Translations under genes and position numbers: made by a program
DNA from: Elysia crispata
Taxonomy: Eukaryota > Mollusca > Gastropoda > Plakobranchidae
NCBI GenBank assembly: GCA_033675545.1
Contig: JAWDGP010006429.1
Location: 186,001 to 250,000, forward strand
Direction of reading: 5' to 3'
Length of the DNA stretch: 64,000 nt
Shown here: positions 25,552 through 39,219 of the stretch, one piece after another
How positions within the stretch are numbered: position 1 is the stretch's first letter
Layout: each line of letters starts with the position of its first letter
Notes under the pieces: model-generated
Told to the model about the DNA's origin: nothing
Databases searched by the model: none
The model's input: the letters and a program-made list of their open reading frames with translations, nothing else

Positions 25552-25907
25552 CGTAATTTCAGTATAAGAAATAAACCTTCTGCAATGATGCTTTAGGACT
25601 TCCTTCATGTGTGTTCATAGGTCAATTTATTCAATTCTAAAATGAGTGCTCCGTTATGATTTTGAAAATTTATACATGTAACACAATATATCCTTTGCCA
25701 TTTTACCTAAAAAGAAAAAGAAATCATACAGAGATGTTTGTAATTTGAGTATTTACTCATTATCTTTGTGTAACGTTCAAAGGCTCATGTTTCTGTGAAT
25801 CAAAGTTTTGAAACCTCTGTATTTTTTAAAAGGTTATAAAGAAATAAGTTCAACCTTTTTATTTCTTTTACAATGTTATATATTTCCCAATGTTAACATT
25901 CCTGTGC

Positions 25908-25913
25908 AATAAA
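25908..25913 (+). promoter_or_regulatory. Poly(A) signal AATAAA of STK16
   Basis: A canonical AATAAA lies 357 bases after the STK16 stop codon in AT-rich sequence and is followed by a T-rich stretch. It is the best candidate 3' end for this gene. Confidence 0.6.
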
Positions 25914-28900
25914 AATGTTTTTGTTGAAAAACAAATTATTATTTTATGATACTAATGATCTGATTTAAATTTTGCTCATTGTACATTCATTTCTTTGTTC
26001 ACTTTAATTTTTAATCATAAATGTTTTGCAAAATTGATTTACAACTTTACAATGACTTTTTAACATTTGCATTGTAAAAAATCAAAAGGAATAGGAACAG
26101 CGTTTGGCTTCAAATGCAGGCATTCTGGTTAGTGAATTGACCTCAGCTGATAATATAAACTTTGATGTCAAGATATGTCAAATTCAAGCTTTAGATTCAA
26201 ATTAACTCATGTCATATCTAAGTGAATATTAAGAGCACATAAAGAAAATACTTGATGAAAAAATCTGATGTGCAAAAAAGTTCTGCTGCAGCTTTTAACA
26301 TCCTTCAGATGTGAGACTTTTAGTGAATTATAAGTGGAAAGAAAACAGTCCTATAGGTGGGGTGATAACCTAGCATTGGGCCTAAAACAGCCTTGAGCAT
26401 GTTATTGCAAGCTATTGCAGACAGAGACAATCTAGTTTGCAGGAATCTTCTCTTTTCATTTTCTGGTTTGCTGATTTACAGAAAGGCAACAAGCCTTTTT
26501 TTTTAAATCTCTTTAATATTATATGAAAAAAGTTTGTATGAGAACTCGAAGCTATGTCATTAAGTTAACTGCATTTTTTCCACTGAAGTTAATAGTTCTG
26601 CTTCTCTTCGCAATATCACATGGCCGTCATTTATAAAATATGTTTCATTTGCCATGACATGGATTGAAAAACTTCTTTTTGACTCTGGAGGACATTCTTG
26701 CTGAAAACAATACAATCTATTATCTTTAGAAGTTATAGAAGATTGTGCAAGAAAAGATAGGTAAGGAGAAAAGGATTAACACTGAGCTTTTTTTCTTTTT
26801 TCTCAAATTAGAAAGAAAATGTGTATTTCATAATCTTGATCAAATACATTACCTCAGGTTAGAATATGCAGAATGTAGTATTACTCTCAAAACAAATATT
26901 ACAGTCAAAATACTTTGACATATCAAGTTCATTTTGTTTTTAACAGAAAAAATGGAACTAGTGAATCTTACTGATTTTGATGTTTATATGAGAAAATAGA
27001 GAAATATCAATTCATGACATAAAAGATAGGATGGCATAATTGTTATTCATAGATTGCTTGTTTCAGCAATTCATCCTCAACATCATCAGTGCATTAAATT
27101 TGTCAAATGTTAATAACCTATGCCTAAACAGGAAAGTCAGTGTGTGCTAATCTTGAATAAATAAATGGAATGTGTTCTGGTCAAAAAGACCTGGTTACAA
27201 GGGGAAGATGTATACCATAAATATTCTGTGAATAATTCTGCAAGCCATTTGTGTATCCTTATGTTTATTAAATTTTTCGCAAGTTTGATTTGAGGTGTAT
27301 AATACAGCTTTTTCAATTCTGTACAAGTCTGACAATATATATTATCTCCCATAAGGGCTAAAAAAAATTGATATACATATACCAATATTTATGAATAAAA
27401 ATATGTAAAACAATTTAGTTGATGGTATCTTATGGGCATGGCAATTTTCCCGCTTATTTATGTTTTGATGTTTAAATGCCTAACTATGCTGTGATATATA
27501 CTTTTATTGAAAAAAAAATGCAAAACAATTACAATTACCTAAAAAAATAAAGACGATGTAAAAACAAATAAAGAATTAAAAAAAAAAGACAGTTCAGGTT
27601 GGTTTTGTGAGGATTATGAACTATGAACGTTTTTATTCATTTGAAGGGGTAAACTGCATTTAAGAATATTTAGACTCACATTTAGTACCCAAATATTACC
27701 CTCAAACATAAGCTATTTTGATAAATCATTAAGAAATTTAAAAACATCTTTTATATCAGTTGATATTAAAAAAGACTGGCTCAAAAGAGATTTTTTACTT
27801 CTTAACAGTGAAACAAAAATCATGGCTATAACAACAAAGCCACATTGATTTTTCCACAGTGATCTTAAAAGTCATTTAAACAAAATCATATATTGAGCTC
27901 CAAAAATTCATTTAACAAAAGTTTGTTTAGGCCCTGTTATAAGGATACAGTTTCAAAAAGTTTTTCCTTCCTAAAATTATATCAAATATAAAAAATTGTC
28001 CTCGTCGACTGTACATTTGTATTATTCTTTAAAATTATATTTTAATAAAGTGAGAGTTGTGATGAGCCTAAACAAGTTCAATATCATTTATCTACATCTT
28101 TTTCTTCTTTTTTCTTTTTTTTTCAATAAATGATCTGCCCAGTTGTCATTACTTTGACAGGCTTGAGATAGAGATAAAAGAAAAGCGAGCCACAGTGACA
28201 TTTTGCAACTTTATACCTTGAAACAGAGGGAGATTAATAAATCCTTTTACCCTGAAACAGCGAAGGAGATAAATAAATCTGCAAGCTTGTTTCTAAGTGT
28301 GGAGTCTATTGTTACTGTTCTGTTGTCTTATAATGTGTAAAAATTTTTTAAATATTATTACACATAGTTTAGGCGACAGGATCATTTTGTAATTTAAAGT
28401 TTTTGAATTTAATATCAAGTACTATGTAAATTATCCAAACTTATTGACTTTACAAAGTGGGGTCTTTATAGAGCTTTACAATGCTCATCTATTTATTATC
28501 ATGAACTAAGTAAATTATCCAATCATATTTACTTCACAAAGTGAGGTCTTGAAAAATAATTTTCCAACAGTAATCACATTTCAAATCTTATGGGCACTTT
28601 GATATTAATCACATGCAAGTCCATCTACTTCAGACTTCTTTATGAAGCAAGTGTGAGGCTGCTAGTTGAATAATTTTACTTTGGATTAGCTTTTTTGTGT
28701 GTAAAGAACCTATGGCAGCCTTATTTAGATTCAAGTGTGCATTTTTTAATTCAAAATAAGTATTGTCAAAAAACTGAAAATTAAGCTCCTTAACACATTT
28801 GCTGCCAGAGGTTTCTGATCCAGCCTGACCAGGAATGCCAGCTTTTTTGCACCTTTTTCAAAAAAATCACTGTATCTTTATTTTTTTTGCCAAAAGTATT

Positions 28901-30342
28901 GAAACTTTCAGTCCTTACAGAAGCAGAATTGAATTTTACAGAATAGAAAAAAATATTCAAATTGCTCAATTGGTTTATTTTTTGTGATTTTTGGAAAAAG
29001 GTGTAACTCTGATAGCAAAAAAAAAAAATTATGATGCTTACAATTTGTATTATTTTTGCTGTGTGGATGCTTTTTTTCTCATGATTTTTAGGCTGCAATC
29101 AACATAAACTCTGTTAGTGTTTGGGTCTGGACTGGTCTGGGGATTAAAATATTTCTTTGCTCCCGAGCCATGTCTCGATCGGACATTGAGCTGAAACTGG
29201 AACTAGATCTAGTGTATTTTGGGTATCGTGAGAAAAACTGCTGTAACTTTTTTTATTTACCAAGGGAAGTAACTCAAATAAGAAGGAACATGAAGAGGAA
29301 AAGTGACTGCTAACTGCTGTAGAATGCCAGACCCGAATGTGCGTCGGTTCTAAGTAGGAAAATATAGGGAAGTGCAAACCGAACCCCGTCGGTACCGGCA
29401 CTACCCAGTCTGAGCTAGTGACCCAAAAGGGTTTGGTAGCGGCAGCAAGTGACTTAATGTTGACAATAATACATTATATGAAATTGCATTAAAATGTTGA
29501 ATTGTAGAGACGTGCTAGCCATAGTTTGTGGTCGGCCAAAGTCAGAATCAAACAAGTCATGGAATTATCACTATCAATTAATCACAAGGTTGCAATCAAG
29601 TTAATGTTGCTCAGACTCAAATTGTGAGAAAGATTTAATTCTGGATGGTTTTTTTTATGATTTGTCTGTCATAGAGAGTGAATAGGCCACTTTGAAAATG
29701 CTAAAATTTTCTGTCCCTCAGATGCCTAAAAATAGATGAGGAATTTCAAGAGCAAGAAAAAAAAAAAATTAATAATCTAAAGATATAAGTTCAGATTGGT
29801 CTTGTGTTGAATTGATTAATACATAATTACTTGTAATATTAATACTTAAAGAAAATGTTTAATTCTATGTCCATCTGGTTTGGCTTGTACTGTAAAAAGT
29901 GTAAGCAAAATTTCAGCCCAATATTAGAAATTTGAAGGGATGTAATGGCAGGCCTATTAATTCAGTTTGTATGGGAATTTTTTCAGCCATTTTTTTTTCA
30001 AGAAAGAAAGAAAGAAAGTTAAATGCAAAGCAAAACTATAATAATAATGGCTCTGGAATCAAGTGACCTGCATCAAATAATTTTTCATGGAATTCAATAA
30101 AAATTATAGCACGGGTTACAACTTTTTGGTTTGTAATTGAGGGAAAAAAACATTTGCTAGGTTGACCCTGGTAAATGTTTGTTTTCCGTTACCAATGATA
30201 GGGCGAAGTATGAAATAGAACTCACAACTTTTAAAAAACAAAAACAAATGCCACACTAAGGAAAGGATCAAAGAGAGAAAAGATTTTCTGTTACCTAATA
30301 TTTTTTTTAATGTCTATAACCAGACAAAATGTTTTTGTTAAA
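25914..30342. other. Convergent intergenic region between STK16 and Acl4-like genes
   Basis: About 4.4 kb downstream of both genes. No coding exon recognised. It contains a local tandem duplication (28421-28550), a short two-copy repeat near 28220-28285, a GC-richer patch (about 29150-29460) and a GAAA microsatellite (about 30001-30017). Open frames are short and domain-free. Confidence 0.6.
28421..28550 (+). repeat. Two-copy local tandem duplication
   Basis: ACTATGTAAATTATCCAAAC with CTTTACAAAGTGGGGTCTT (28421-28468) recurs diverged as ACTAAGTAAATTATCCAATC with CTTCACAAAGTGAGGTCTT (28505-28550), an 84 bp period. Confidence 0.7.
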
Positions 30343-33300
30343 CTAATTGTGGTCCATTTCCTCTTCATCAGAGCTTCCAATCTCAGCAACAATTCCATCA
30401 TTCTTGTTAGTAGATTCTTCCTCTGAAAATGTTTTGAGAGTTGAATTAACAAGCTTAAGTAAGTAACAAAGAGTTAAATCATAGGTTCAAATTTTATGCA
30501 GTGGATAACATTTTGTTAAAAATTAATACAAAAGAATACATTTTTCTTGACTTTGAAGAATATTTATTCATATTAGATTGTAAAGAAATTAAATAAAAAA
30601 AAAAAATTGATGAAATCATAAGAAATAAAGACTTCCAAGGCAAATAAAATGAAAGAACTGAACATGAATATTAGCACTACCATGATTACAGAACAAAACT
30701 TTAACCTCTTACATGTAATAATGTATACCATTCAACCTATAATGCACCACAAATTTATATCTTTTTAAGTTCTGCTCATTACAGCTACATCGAGTTTTGG
30801 TAATTTGAACTATGACAGTCTTTCTCAGATCAATGTTTTTTCAGGCGGTTTGTTTAAATTTAAGTTCACAAAATACTTAAAATTTTGCCCACAAATTTTC
30901 ATATTTATAAATTTTATAACTAGCACAAATCAACTTAACTAAGGAACACAAAAGAAAGTGTGATCTAAAGAGAGAAAGGAAGTAAAGGCAAATTATTTTT
31001 TTTTTCTTCCTTTTTTCAGTATCAACATGAAGTGACAGATGACACTTTTTCCCTTCACATAAGAGAAAAAAAAGGAAATAATTTAAATAAGCCACGACTA
31101 TGATACCAGGGCTTTGAAATTTTCTTAAAATCAGAAGTAGAATCAGGCTTAAACAGCTGTTAACATCAACTTAAACTTTTGGGTGTGTCAGGGAAGTTGC
31201 TTGTTCATCTTTATACTCTAACTCCTATAAAACAGGCTACCAAAACTCGTTGCAAGCTAAACATTTCCTAAAATATCAATTAAGGGATGCAGCAAGAGTA
31301 AACAGATTTATGCAATACATTGTGGTAAGACAAAAAGCAGTGAATAAATTTTATTTCTGCAATCATTATTATCTAACATATAATTACAAATGAGTTACCT
31401 GGACCAAGTTCTTTCAGCAGCTCCTCTATATGTTCCAGCAAGGAAGCATCTTTGTGTTTCACTTTCAAATACACCTGGTTTTAGACAATAATAAGCACAA
31501 ACATGAATTCATATAAAAATCTTTACATTCCCTTCGTACTCTGATGACTCCACCACAAATCACACAAACATACATTTGATTAACTCATTCAGCACTGGTT
31601 TCTATCTGAAAAAATGCTTCCCGCCACTGGCCTATTTTCAGCAATTTTAAAAGATCATATTTCAGGAAGCCTTTGACTTATATACACAAAATTTTCTGTG
31701 GTGATAGCTATCTGTCTTAGCTGCATTGCACATAAGTTTAGTTATGATTGGTTCTTTTTTTAAGAATTTTCTAATTCTATTGACAGGCCAATTTCGAAAA
31801 GGAAAAAATCCCAACTCTGTAACAATACTGATACACATAATTTTGATGAAAAAAAAAAAGAAAAGAAAATGTACTTGTTCAAGCTTGTTAAAATACAAAA
31901 GCCAGACAACAAAGAGGAGAGGTTGGAGAATACTCATTAATTTTATACACATTCAAGGCCAGATCATTATTCCTCACAACATATTAGAGAAAACTGATGA
32001 AAGGAATTCTTCAAATCAGCTCTTGCTATTAATATTGTTGGGAAGAGAGAGAAACTCCTTTATGAATTTTAAAAGATATTAACAAGGACAGCCGACTATC
32101 TGATAAATAACCCATTCATATACTTCTCAATTAATTAAGATGAATCTAGATAGGTTCTCTACACCCTTAATACTCTTTTTACACTGGCAACCATATGGTT
32201 TAAATGACTGATTGTCCTGGTTCATTGGGGAAAGATTAAATGGAAATTAAGAATGATGTTAGATTCACCATACTTGAGATATCAAAACATACTTTGTGTG
32301 GACTTAGCTCCTAATTTTCTTTTTATGAGTTATACCATAATTTACAATAAAATTTAAACTTCTTCAACTATGTACGTATCAAAATTTGTTTGAGCCCATT
32401 ATACCTCTTTTCCTTTTTGTAAATAATGTCTTGAGTTGTTGTAATATTCTGAACCCTGCAGAAAGTTAGCCCAACCTAACAGGTACCACACATCTGGAAC
32501 TTCATCATCTTCATCAAGCAATGTTTCTAGCACATCTGTTGCCATCTGGAAAATGAAAAAAGGGCACAAGCTTCTTAAAAAGATAGCCTAAACATAGTCC
32601 AATTCTTTTCTTACCTTTTTTTTTTTTTTTCAAAGGATTAAAATAGAGATACATGATAATACAAGTATACATTACTAATAGTTGAAGCTAATTTTACAGT
32701 AAAACCATCTCACATTTCTAAAAAGCTTTAAAGTGAATGTGAGTTGAGCACAATAACTATGACCAACGACACATTTCATTTCAAAAGACTTTGACAAAAA
32801 AATCATCTTTCAGATTTTGAACTAAAAAAATATTAGAAAGTGGTATTGAGAATTTTTATAAGACACCCTATTCAGTCATACATCATGGAAAATCCGTTTT
32901 TTGAAACTAAAAAAAAAAGATGACAATATTCAGCTTTTATTGAATAACATAAAACAGTTACAATTATAAAGTTAAAAAAGTTTTTTACAGTCAAGCACCA
33001 ATTACTAGAATTAATTGGGAAATTTTTATATATTCGAGGAAGCAGTTTTTGAACATTCTATTTTTAGCATTATGGCACTGGATTTGCGTTTCGGACAGCT
33101 TTCCCGTATAATGAAGTACAGTGCACACCTGATATATCGACATAAAGGGTTCCAAATGTCCTATGTCGATATAAGAGAAAGTCGATATAAAAGAAATCTA
33201 TATTAGATCACATTTCTTCACACTAAAAAGAGGTTCTGTAGTAAACTCCACAAAACAAGGATTTTTGTTCATGGGGGGCAAATACATCTGGTTCATATTA

Positions 33301-36300
33301 AGCTCAGTTCCTTCCCTTGGTTTGAAAAAAATCTGCAAAACTCTCCCATCCAATACTTACAAAAATTTTTGCTCATCAATTATTTATAGGCCCTTAAGAG
33401 GTGATGCTTAATTTTTAACCCCTTGTCAATCGCACCGTTTTCTAAACCCTTGGAAAGAAGTCAAGAAGCGACTTTTGTTTCAAGTTTGAAGAGCTTATTT
33501 CTTCCGCCTTATCCTCAACTGTGCTCAAATGGCTAGATGCGAAGATTTGGTGTAAGAACACTAGGCAGGGATTGCAAATGATGCGAGAGGTAGAGCTAGC
33601 AACAGTCGAATGATGAATGGTAGACTAGTAGACACTGCCAGTGCCACTCCCTTCCTCGCTCTCCCTCAGTCAATGACCTATGACGAGCTCGGCTCGTGAC
33701 TGCACAGCACTAACGCCACCCTCCCCTTGCATCATGCCCAACTGGCAGTGTTGACACCTGAAGAGCATTTTACACTTACAGCTGAGCGCGCTCTCTCTAC
33801 CCCAGCCCCCCCCCCCTATCCCTTCTCCCCTTTTCTCTCAGGCCACAAAGCGTGCCAAACAATGGCGCAGCCTCCTTGAGTCATGCTACAGGATAGGCAA
33901 GTATCTGTGCATGAAGGAGAGATGCGAGGAGCTAAATCTCTCTTTGGTTTGCCTAGTTATTTCGGCGACTAAGATGTAGATATAAGGGAAAAGGAGAGAC
34001 AGATCTGTCGATATAGGGACAGCAATTTACTAAGAATAAAGAGGAAGAAAAAGCGTACTTAGTTATCTATGTCGAAAAAAGAGAAAAGTCGAAAGATGCG
34101 ATGTCGATATATGTGGTGTGCACTGTAAATAAACATGTAGAGGTTTCAAGTTTTCTTGGCTTCTTTTGTACGATTCCGAGCATTATGGGGGTACCCGATT
34201 TTATCCACTTTTACTATTTCAAAGAGCAGATTGAAGGCATACCTCTAACAACCCAAATGTCATTCTCGAAAATTCCCCATCCCACAAAAAAACAACCAAA
34301 AAGCAATAAAATATATATATATATAAATATATATATATACACATACATAGTGAATTTTAAGGATCTCTTACCTCATACTCCCCAAGTTCAGTAAGAATTT
34401 TCCCACACTGCACTCTTGTTGTGAATGGGATAGGACAAACCTAAGAAAAAAATGTTAATGAATGCATATTTCTTTATAGAAAAAAAAAGTTATATTTTCC
34501 TGATAATTACTTTATGATTCAAACTGATAACCCCCCCTTGATTTAATGCATGCTTGAAAAAGTAGCATCTACATATAATGTGTGTACTAAAATGCTCCTC
34601 CATATCTCAAACCTTACACGGAAACTGTCCAAACAAGACATTTCTCAAATTGTTTAAAAATTTTGAAACCTGAAAATATCCACACATAGAGCAGAGAGAA
34701 ACATTTTTTTCCTTACTTCCACAGGGTCAAAATCTTCATCTGCTATTGTCCCTGAGTCCACAGCCTGCAGTTTGGGTAACCACATATCAACACTTTTCTT
34801 AATGCACCTCCTTGCTTCCTTGAGATCAAAATTAAAATAGAGACAGCAATCTTAAAAACCTCGATTCTTATTGTTTCATAATTCAAATCTTTTGCAAAAA
34901 TCATGATTGAGAGCAAAATAAAAATATAAGATAAAACTTGAGATACTGTTTGGAAACAATCCTTAATATCTTGCACATAGGGAAATTCTGAAAGTTTTTC
35001 TTCTTGACAATATGATATTTAGAAATCAGCTACCTTAAGATATTCAGAGCCTACCTCTTTTTCATCTTTAGACATAAGAAAATTTGCTTTCAGTTGAAAG
35101 GCTTCTGCATTTTCCGAATCAGCAGCTATAGCCTTTTCTACAAAATCTTTGCATTTCTCTTCTGCTGACTCTTCAAAACTGGGGATATAAAAATGTGCAT
35201 AGATTTATATTAACACCTCATCTATATAGTTATACATAGGTAGAGCTTTACTATATTTCAATCATCGAAAGATGAAACATTAATTTTATTTAAATGGAAG
35301 CTCCTCTACCGGCCAACTAGCCTAACAACCTAACAGAATGAAGGAAAGAAAATGAAAGTAAAGAGCTGAACATATATCACATGCCAAAAGGTCATTCTAT
35401 AATTGTTCAGATAAATTAAAGTGACTGAAATTTCACTACCTTCAATAATACTAAACCTTTTTAAAAATTTGCTGTAATTTAATGAAAAAAGCTGAATAAA
35501 GAGTAATTTCACAACTGTCAAAGATATTATTTTTTTTTCTAATAAAAAAAAAATTCATCTATATAATTAGCTAGGATATTAGATTATCCAAAAATTTATC
35601 TGAGTTCAAAGTAGTTAATTTGTTCATTCAAAATATCAAACTTCATTAGCTAGTCCCCAGAAATCCTACTGAAGGCAGCACTAAGTAATTGATCAGTAGC
35701 ATAACTTTTCTACCAAAGGCTATCAGTTGCCCACACCACAAATTTGTGTTTATTTAAAATGCCTTTATTACTGCCGTAATAAAAACCATGGCCTCATAAA
35801 AAAGTTGCAGAGATAGGAAAAGAATATAATCCTACCATAGGTCTGTCAAGTACAGCTCTGCTATGGCACAGTAGGCACTGGAAATGTCCCTATCTGTCAC
35901 AGGTCTGTCATCACTGCATGCAGCTGCAACCTATACTACGCATTAAATTAAAGATCAAGTCAAACTTTGTAAGACACCATAAAAGCCTGGATATCAAGTA
36001 TAAATCAAGGTACAGCACAAAATGTGAGTAATTTATAACTAAATACAATGTAGTTAATCCGATTTCCAGTTACAGTCATCTCAGAAACTAATCAACCAAG
36101 AAACTTTAAATTTATCAGTGTTCTATTTTTACTGTTAGAATGCTCTTGTGTGTCGCATATCTTAAGTTTAGGGCAAGGCTCATTTTTCAATTTTGATTGT
36201 TTCATCCTCTTAGCAAAGTAATCCAACATTTAAGAATCCCTTTTCAGTTTATACCTTAATTTCTAGGCTAAAATTTTTCCCCAAAGACATGACTTGAAAT

Positions 36301-39219
36301 GACATTTCATTTGAATTCGAGTTTAAAATTGTATATATGCTTGTTGTGGGCTCAGAAGGAAAATTGTGAGAGATATCGCAGAACATAATTCTAGTGCATT
36401 TAAGTGTTCAAAATTTAACACATCTATATCTATTATTTAACCCATAAAATTAGCAGTAGATAAAAAGCATACATTAGGCAAGGGATAATAGGCTCATTCT
36501 ATTCAGGTCAAATATAATGGTACACATGAAAATCCAAAAACTTTTCCTCACATTTCAATGGCTAACAGGTTTTGAGCTTACACACATATATATTCTTTCA
36601 TGTAAGCCAGGAGGGTATACATTCATTCTTTCTTGTATATAAGGGTGGAGAAGACTTTAATGCTGAAAAACAAGTCAACTAAGATCTCTGAACTACAGAC
36701 ATTCAAGTGGAAAACATTCAATGCATAACAGAAGCTGAGGCTTTCCCACAAGCAAACTGGTAAATCACTGAGTCTTGATTAAGCCCTACAAACAAACCTC
36801 CTCTTCTTGCTTTTTCTCCTTCTCTGCAAGCATCATTTCTACTCCCTTCTGATAACATTGGACAGCTGTGGCTCCTTCCATAAGCTGACCAAGTGTCATA
36901 TACTTGCTGAAGCCAATTTCAGGACAGACTTGCACTGCTCTCCCTAAACACTGGAGGATACACAAAACATTACATTTAAAACAATCTTAATTAATAGCTT
37001 CACACTGTGGTTTTGCAAATCGAATCCCAATTATTATTGGTACTTATTTCTGGACTAAAAAGAAAAAGAAAGAAAAAAGAAACAAATAAAAAAAAAAAAA
37101 ACGTAGGAAGCATGTTTCAACTGATAGAGAAAAACAACCTAGGAAGCACATTTCAACTGATAGAAAAAAATTAATAACATTTTACTCCTAAGAAGCTAAT
37201 TCCTTAATATCCAAAAATATCCACTCCTTGATATATTTTTTTTTTTACTGAAAGGGCCTTTGACACTAGAAGTTCCAGAAGATGAAGGTCTAAATTCGCA
37301 TTACTTACATGTTTGGCAGATTCCATATCTCCAAGCTCAAGCAAAAGTGAAGAAGATGTCTCAAGTGCTCTAACATTATCAGGCTCCATTTCTAAAGCTC
37401 TTTGGCAGAACTTTTGAGCAAGTTCATAGTTGAATTCATCTATCAATTGTTCAGCCTGATAGTATTTGTAAGTTTCAAGGAGGGGAAAGGGAAACAAAAA
37501 AATAGATAAGACCATTTTGTTTGATGTGATTAAACAATCAGTTTGAAAATTTCAGTACATGATCAACTTTTCCAAAATATGCCAAACAGAACTGAATTTT
37601 AAAAAATTTAAATAAGTAATCATGGAAAGACAATTTTCCATGATATTAAAAAAAAAAAAAATCAGAATATTATTGGTTATGATCTGAAGGAGTTTTTAAA
37701 TGACAATCCTTTGCAAACTTGACAATCAATACCATCAAGGCAGTAAGCAAAAAATATCTTTAAATTTAAGGAACCTGTGGATTCATATTACCTTATCAAG
37801 AAGCTTTTCAATAGAATGAGGCTGTGGAGTTTTGATATCTTCAACTTTTTCATTGAGGCCAGCCTCTCTTAAATTTTCTTTCACCCCTTTTTCCTTTTCA
37901 CCTGAAAAAAATTACAAATTTTTATTATTAGACTTTAACATTTTAACATCTAAAGACCTTTTTTTTTTATTGTTCATTCACTTGCACCATTGTAAATCTC
38001 TTGGCATGAAAACAGTTGGCTATCATTTTTTCCCCCTTGATTTTATCCTTTCAATGCTTCTCCTTCTCCAATCTAAGTCCAATCTAAGGTCGAAGTTGAA
38101 AGAGATTAAACCATCACATGTTCTTGTATATTATACTGAGACATCACTGTCTGTCAAATCAAAGATAGACCTTCTACCTGACCCTACTGCAAGATAATAT
38201 GACAAGGGACTGAACCCAAAACTCCATATTGTGAGTCCAATGGAATTGTTACTGCACTGAGCTATCTCGTGTCCTAACTACCAATGCTATTTATATGTAT
38301 AGCAATGGCTGTGCTTAAAGCCGACATGTACTGTAGTTAAGATGCTTCAGCACGTGCAGCAGAAAAACACATGTATATTAAAAGGGAAATTAACACTCCT
38401 TGGTGTTCTCCTCAAAGCTCAAGTCTTACAAATCGTATTTGCATAAATTGGTCTACCTAACCTAGTACCCACAATAATAATGACAAGAAAAGTTGTTTAC
38501 TGACTCCAGGCATAGCTTTGAGGTGTAATGTGCCTATTGCAGGATTGGTTTGGTTTGCTTAAAAGCTAATCTACTAATTATAAAGTCATAGCTATTCGGG
38601 TTGGATGCTGATGATTGACAAGTCTGACGTCATATCTCTAGGTGCACTTGCCTTGACTACTGCTTCTAGTTCTAATCTGCATTGGGGCATCTGCGGTGTT
38701 GAAACTAAGTACATAGCATCTTATTGCACCTTTACTGCCAGGCTACCTTCTCACTACTGGAGAATAGTTCTTAAAATCTAGTACTACTAGATCTAGATCT
38801 AATCGACTAATGCTTCTATTTTCTAAAACAGAGTTCCATCAAGTCAGGGACAGAGATGATTAGATGATCCTGACATGGATCAAAGCCATCACTTTCAGTT
38901 TTCCTATCAAAAGCAGTGTTGGCTAAGTCAACTACAACCTCCTAAAAAAAAACAAAACCAACGAAAAAACAAAGCACAACAAGTGGTTAAAGACTTGCTC
39001 CCTGCCAAAAAATCAAAAACAAACTCAAAACAAAACAAAATAAAAACAACAAAACAACAGAGCACATAGGTTAAAAACTTTAATGTTACAAGGGTGCAAC
39101 TACCAGGTAGCCAAACTACGGGTATAAATGTGTCTACTCAACCCTGGATGCGGATTCTAAGCCTAGATCTACTTACTGGGAGGTTTCGTTTGTTTTCTTT
39201 TGAAATTCCTTCTTCCCAT
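30343..39219 (-). CDS. TPR protein, probable ribosomal protein L4 assembly chaperone (Acl4-like), 11 exons, 379 aa
   Basis: Yeast Acl4 is a TPR chaperone that holds newly made Rpl4 until it enters pre-60S particles. Exons: 39177-39219, 37792-37901, 37309-37455, 36798-36950, 35836-35930, 35055-35178, 34717-34818, 34372-34440, 32405-32545, 31399-31474, 30343-30422. All borders are GT-AG, phases match and the sum is 1,140 nt. The start MGRRNFKRKQTKPP is basic. TPR-type helices run from about 52 to 330, for example NYELAQKFCQRALEMEPDNV. Acl4-type signatures are YMTLGQLMEGATAVQCYQKG (117-136), AIAELYLTDLCFEESAEE (about 175-190) and WYLLGW (301-306). The C terminus is acidic (EIGSSDEEEMDHN). Length is close to yeast Acl4 (about 387 aa). 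A less likely alternative is another nuclear TPR protein. The gene is divergent from the HMG gene at 39907. Confidence 0.87.
31575..31965 (+). repeat. Dispersed repeat B, copy 2
   Basis: Same ordered blocks as 5660-6060 in the same orientation. It lies in intron 9 of the Acl4-like gene. Confidence 0.6.
33000..33118 (+). repeat. Dispersed repeat A, left part, interrupted by a MITE
   Basis: Matches 4085-4185. Continues after the insertion at 34126-34300. Lies in intron 8 of the Acl4-like gene. Confidence 0.6.
33119..34125. mobile_element. pogo/Tigger-like non-autonomous DNA transposon, 1,007 bp
   Basis: Termini CAGTGCACACC...TATCGACAT and the complementary ATGTCGATATATGTGGTGTGCACTG form terminal inverted repeats of about 25 bp with three mismatches. 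The element is flanked by TA on both sides (33117-33118 and 34126-34127), the target duplication of the Tc1/mariner/pogo group. Subterminal GTCGATATA motifs repeat near both ends. No transposase frame is visible, so it is non-autonomous. Its interior is GC-richer than its surroundings. Confidence 0.88.
34126..34300 (+). repeat. Dispersed repeat A, right part
   Basis: Continues the match to 4185-4340 (GTAGAGGTTTCAAGTTTTCTTGG, GAGCATTATGGGGGTACCCGATTTT) directly after the MITE. Confidence 0.6.
38133..38285 (-). repeat. tRNA-derived SINE, family 1, copy 2
   Basis: On the minus strand it reads ACACGAGATAGCTCAGTGCAG (A-box) and later GGGTTCAGTCCC (B-box-like). It shares its tail with 4490-4625. 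Lies in intron 1 of the Acl4-like gene. Confidence 0.65.
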
